A stretch of DNA of 7,265 nt from Anaerolineales bacterium (lineage in GTDB: Bacteria; Chloroflexota; Anaerolineae; Anaerolineales; E44-bin32), in contig JAUWFP010000102.1 in the NCBI GenBank assembly GCA_030606845.1, forward strand, positions 1-7,265, written 5' to 3'. Below the pieces are notes generated by a model that saw only the letters and a program-made list of their open reading frames with translations, had not been told where the DNA came from and made no database searches. Numbering within the stretch: position 1 is the first letter of the stretch; every line of letters starts with the position of its first letter. A program made the translations under genes and the position numbers. Positions 6,213 to 7,265 of the stretch are shown piece by piece.

Positions 6213-7147
6213 GTATTGCTATCCGATTTCTGACAAATGATCTCGATCTGACGAGGAAGGATTTCCACGCTAAGCTGCTCCCCTTCCGTACAGAGCGTCT
6301 CTCCATCGGCGTGTGCGGGCAGGCTTCCCTCAAGAGCGGTGATGACAATGTTGCGGGTTCTGCCAGTTTGGATTGAGGGCTGCGAGGCTTGCGTCCCTGC
6401 CATAAAACGCGGAATCAGGGCGAAGATTCTCGCTTTGCTGACCTGTTCAGCGATACAGAGGTCCAGCAAGCCGTCATCGATGGCCGACTCCGGCGCCATC
6501 ATGAAGCCACCGCCCATTCGGCGTCCGTTCATGATGGAAACCATCAAGGTATATTTGTCCATCGTCTGCCCATCGAACTCGATACGAACTAACGGGGCTT
6601 GGTAGTAGAGGAAGATCGTTTTAATCGCGGCAACTATGTACGAGAAAAAACCGTGAAGGCGCGTCATTTTCAACGCCTCAAACCCTACAACAGCGTCGAA
6701 ACCGATGCCCACTCCATTTCCAAAGTAGCGTCCATCAGGATACAGACCGCCTGTCACCAACCCCACATCCATACTGGTTCGGAAATCCTCCACCAGCACC
6801 CGGCACCCCTCGTCCAGACCTGGAGGCACTTTTACCCCAAAGGCAAAGTCGTTGCCGCGTCCGATCGCAATCACGCCCATGGCGACCCCATCTGCGCCAG
6901 CTTGTTTCGCGAGCATCAAACCATTGATCACTTCATTCGCAGTTCCATCACCTCCGGCGACGACGACAACGTCGAAACCATCAAGGGCGGCCTGCTTCGC
7001 CAGCTCAATCGCATGCTCGGGTCTCTCGGTGAGAACAAGATCGAAGTCCATATTATGCTCACGCAGGAACCGATCCAGGTCCGGAACGGCCTCTTCCGCG
7101 GTTCCCCTGCCAGAGGTGGGATTGAGGATGATCTTGTATTTACTCAT
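6209..7147 (-). CDS. Diacylglycerol kinase family lipid kinase (YegS/DgkB type)
   Basis: Members of this soluble, membrane-associated family phosphorylate diacylglycerol or related lipids using ATP. The protein is 312 residues, normal for the family. Its N-terminal nucleotide-binding domain shows NPTSGRG (9-15), GGDGTANEVING (65-76) and GRGNDFA (96-102). The C-terminal beta-rich domain shows NGVGIGFDA (144-152), GGGFMMAPESAIDDGLLDL (212-230), whose DDGLLDL is the family signature, and HADGE (279-283) near the end. The ATG at 7147 has AAAGGAG (7157-7163) nine bases upstream. It is the first gene of a pair with the PlsC-type acyltransferase. Making phosphatidic acid from diacylglycerol fits that neighbour, but YegS relatives also use phosphatidylglycerol, and glycolipid or sphingoid substrates cannot be excluded. 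Confidence 0.93.
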   Translation of the reverse strand: MSKYKIILNPTSGRGTAEEAVPDLDRFLREHNMDFDLVLTERPEHAIELAKQAALDGFDVVVVAGGDGTANEVINGLMLAKQAGADGVAMGVIAIGRGNDFAFGVKVPPGLDEGCRVLVEDFRTSMDVGLVTGGLYPDGRYFGNGVGIGFDAVVGFEALKMTRLHGFFSYIVAAIKTIFLYYQAPLVRIEFDGQTMDKYTLMVSIMNGRRMGGGFMMAPESAIDDGLLDLCIAEQVSKARIFALIPRFMAGTQASQPSIQTGRTRNIVITALEGSLPAHADGETLCTEGEQLSVEILPRQIEIICQKSDSNT

Positions 7148-7156
7148 CTTGATGGG

Positions 7157-7163
7157 CTCCTTT
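7157..7163 (-). promoter_or_regulatory. Ribosome binding site of the lipid kinase gene
   Basis: AAAGGAG on the minus strand lies nine bases before the ATG at 7147 and fixes that start. Confidence 0.75.
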
Positions 7164-7200
7164 GAGATTAGCGCATGAATTCAAACGAATGAATAACGAT

Positions 7201-7218
7201 GCGCAGCTGGGGCTGCGC
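7201..7218 (-). other. GC-rich stem-loop in the presumed kinase leader
   Basis: GCGCAGC (7201-7207) and GCTGCGC (7212-7218) form a perfect 7-bp stem around a 4-base loop. No T-run follows on either strand, so it is not a standard terminator. If transcription starts from the -10 box near 7243, the hairpin lies near the 5' end of the transcript, where it could affect mRNA stability or translation. Confidence 0.5.
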
Positions 7219-7242
7219 GTGATTCAAAAACTTACTGTGGCT

Positions 7243-7248
7243 ATTATA
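7243..7248 (-). promoter_or_regulatory. Candidate -10 box for the kinase/acyltransferase pair
   Basis: A consensus TATAAT occurs on the minus strand about 95 bases before the kinase start. With a 17-bp spacer its -35 box would fall just beyond the right edge of the window, so the promoter cannot be confirmed here. Confidence 0.45.
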
Positions 7249-7265
7249 TAACCTGATTAGGTATT

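Noticed and set aside
6599..7165. A 188-codon plus-strand open frame opposite the lipid kinase
   Set aside because: It is antisense to a clear kinase gene with all its motifs, and its translation shows no domain or ribosome binding site.

Overview
This is a bacterial chromosomal window of about 7.3 kb with moderate GC content. It is coding-dense except for one 739-bp intergenic stretch and one 274-bp stretch that carry palindromic, REP/MITE-like repeats. No marker gene fixes the taxonomy. The protein style, the Shine-Dalgarno sites, the occasional TTG and GTG starts and the TGTCATTTCGA-type dispersed repeats remind me of Chloroflexota (Anaerolineae-like) genomes. That placement is a weak inference.

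Layout, left to right. (1) Positions 1-3497, minus strand: an ABC exporter operon of the MacB/LolCDE type. In transcription order it holds a LolD-like ATPase (3497-2694), a double-FtsX-domain permease of 801 residues (2666-261), and the start of a second LolD-like ATPase (243 to beyond the left edge). That second ATPase has an in-frame TAA directly before its Walker A motif, so it looks like a pseudogene. (2) Positions 3498-4236: the leader of the ABC operon, then two tandem repeat elements (3728-3903 and 3929-4093), then a well-formed promoter with a perfect 15-nt palindrome just downstream. (3) Positions 4237-5215, plus strand: a two-gene unit made of an unrecognised six-helix membrane protein and a small MarR-like winged-helix regulator. 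It ends at a strong intrinsic terminator (5233-5270). (4) Positions 5291-5437: another copy of the repeat, sharing a 39-nt identical core with the first. (5) Positions 5490-7147, minus strand: a lipid-metabolism pair, a YegS/DgkB-type diacylglycerol kinase followed by a PlsC-type acyltransferase with GTGA stop/start overlap. Its likely -10 box and a leader hairpin lie near the right edge.

How they work together: the kinase and acyltransferase families can both yield phosphatidic acid, from diacylglycerol and from lysophosphatidic acid, so the pair probably serves phospholipid recycling or synthesis. The membrane protein and winged-helix regulator look like a self-contained, probably autoregulated module. 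The ABC operon is a separate transcription unit, divergent from it. Most of the window is ordinary. The points most worth a second look are the nonsense codon in the second ATPase, the promoter palindrome, the repeat family, and the Asp-to-Glu change in the acyltransferase motif I. I do not see convincing evidence of a wholly new system.
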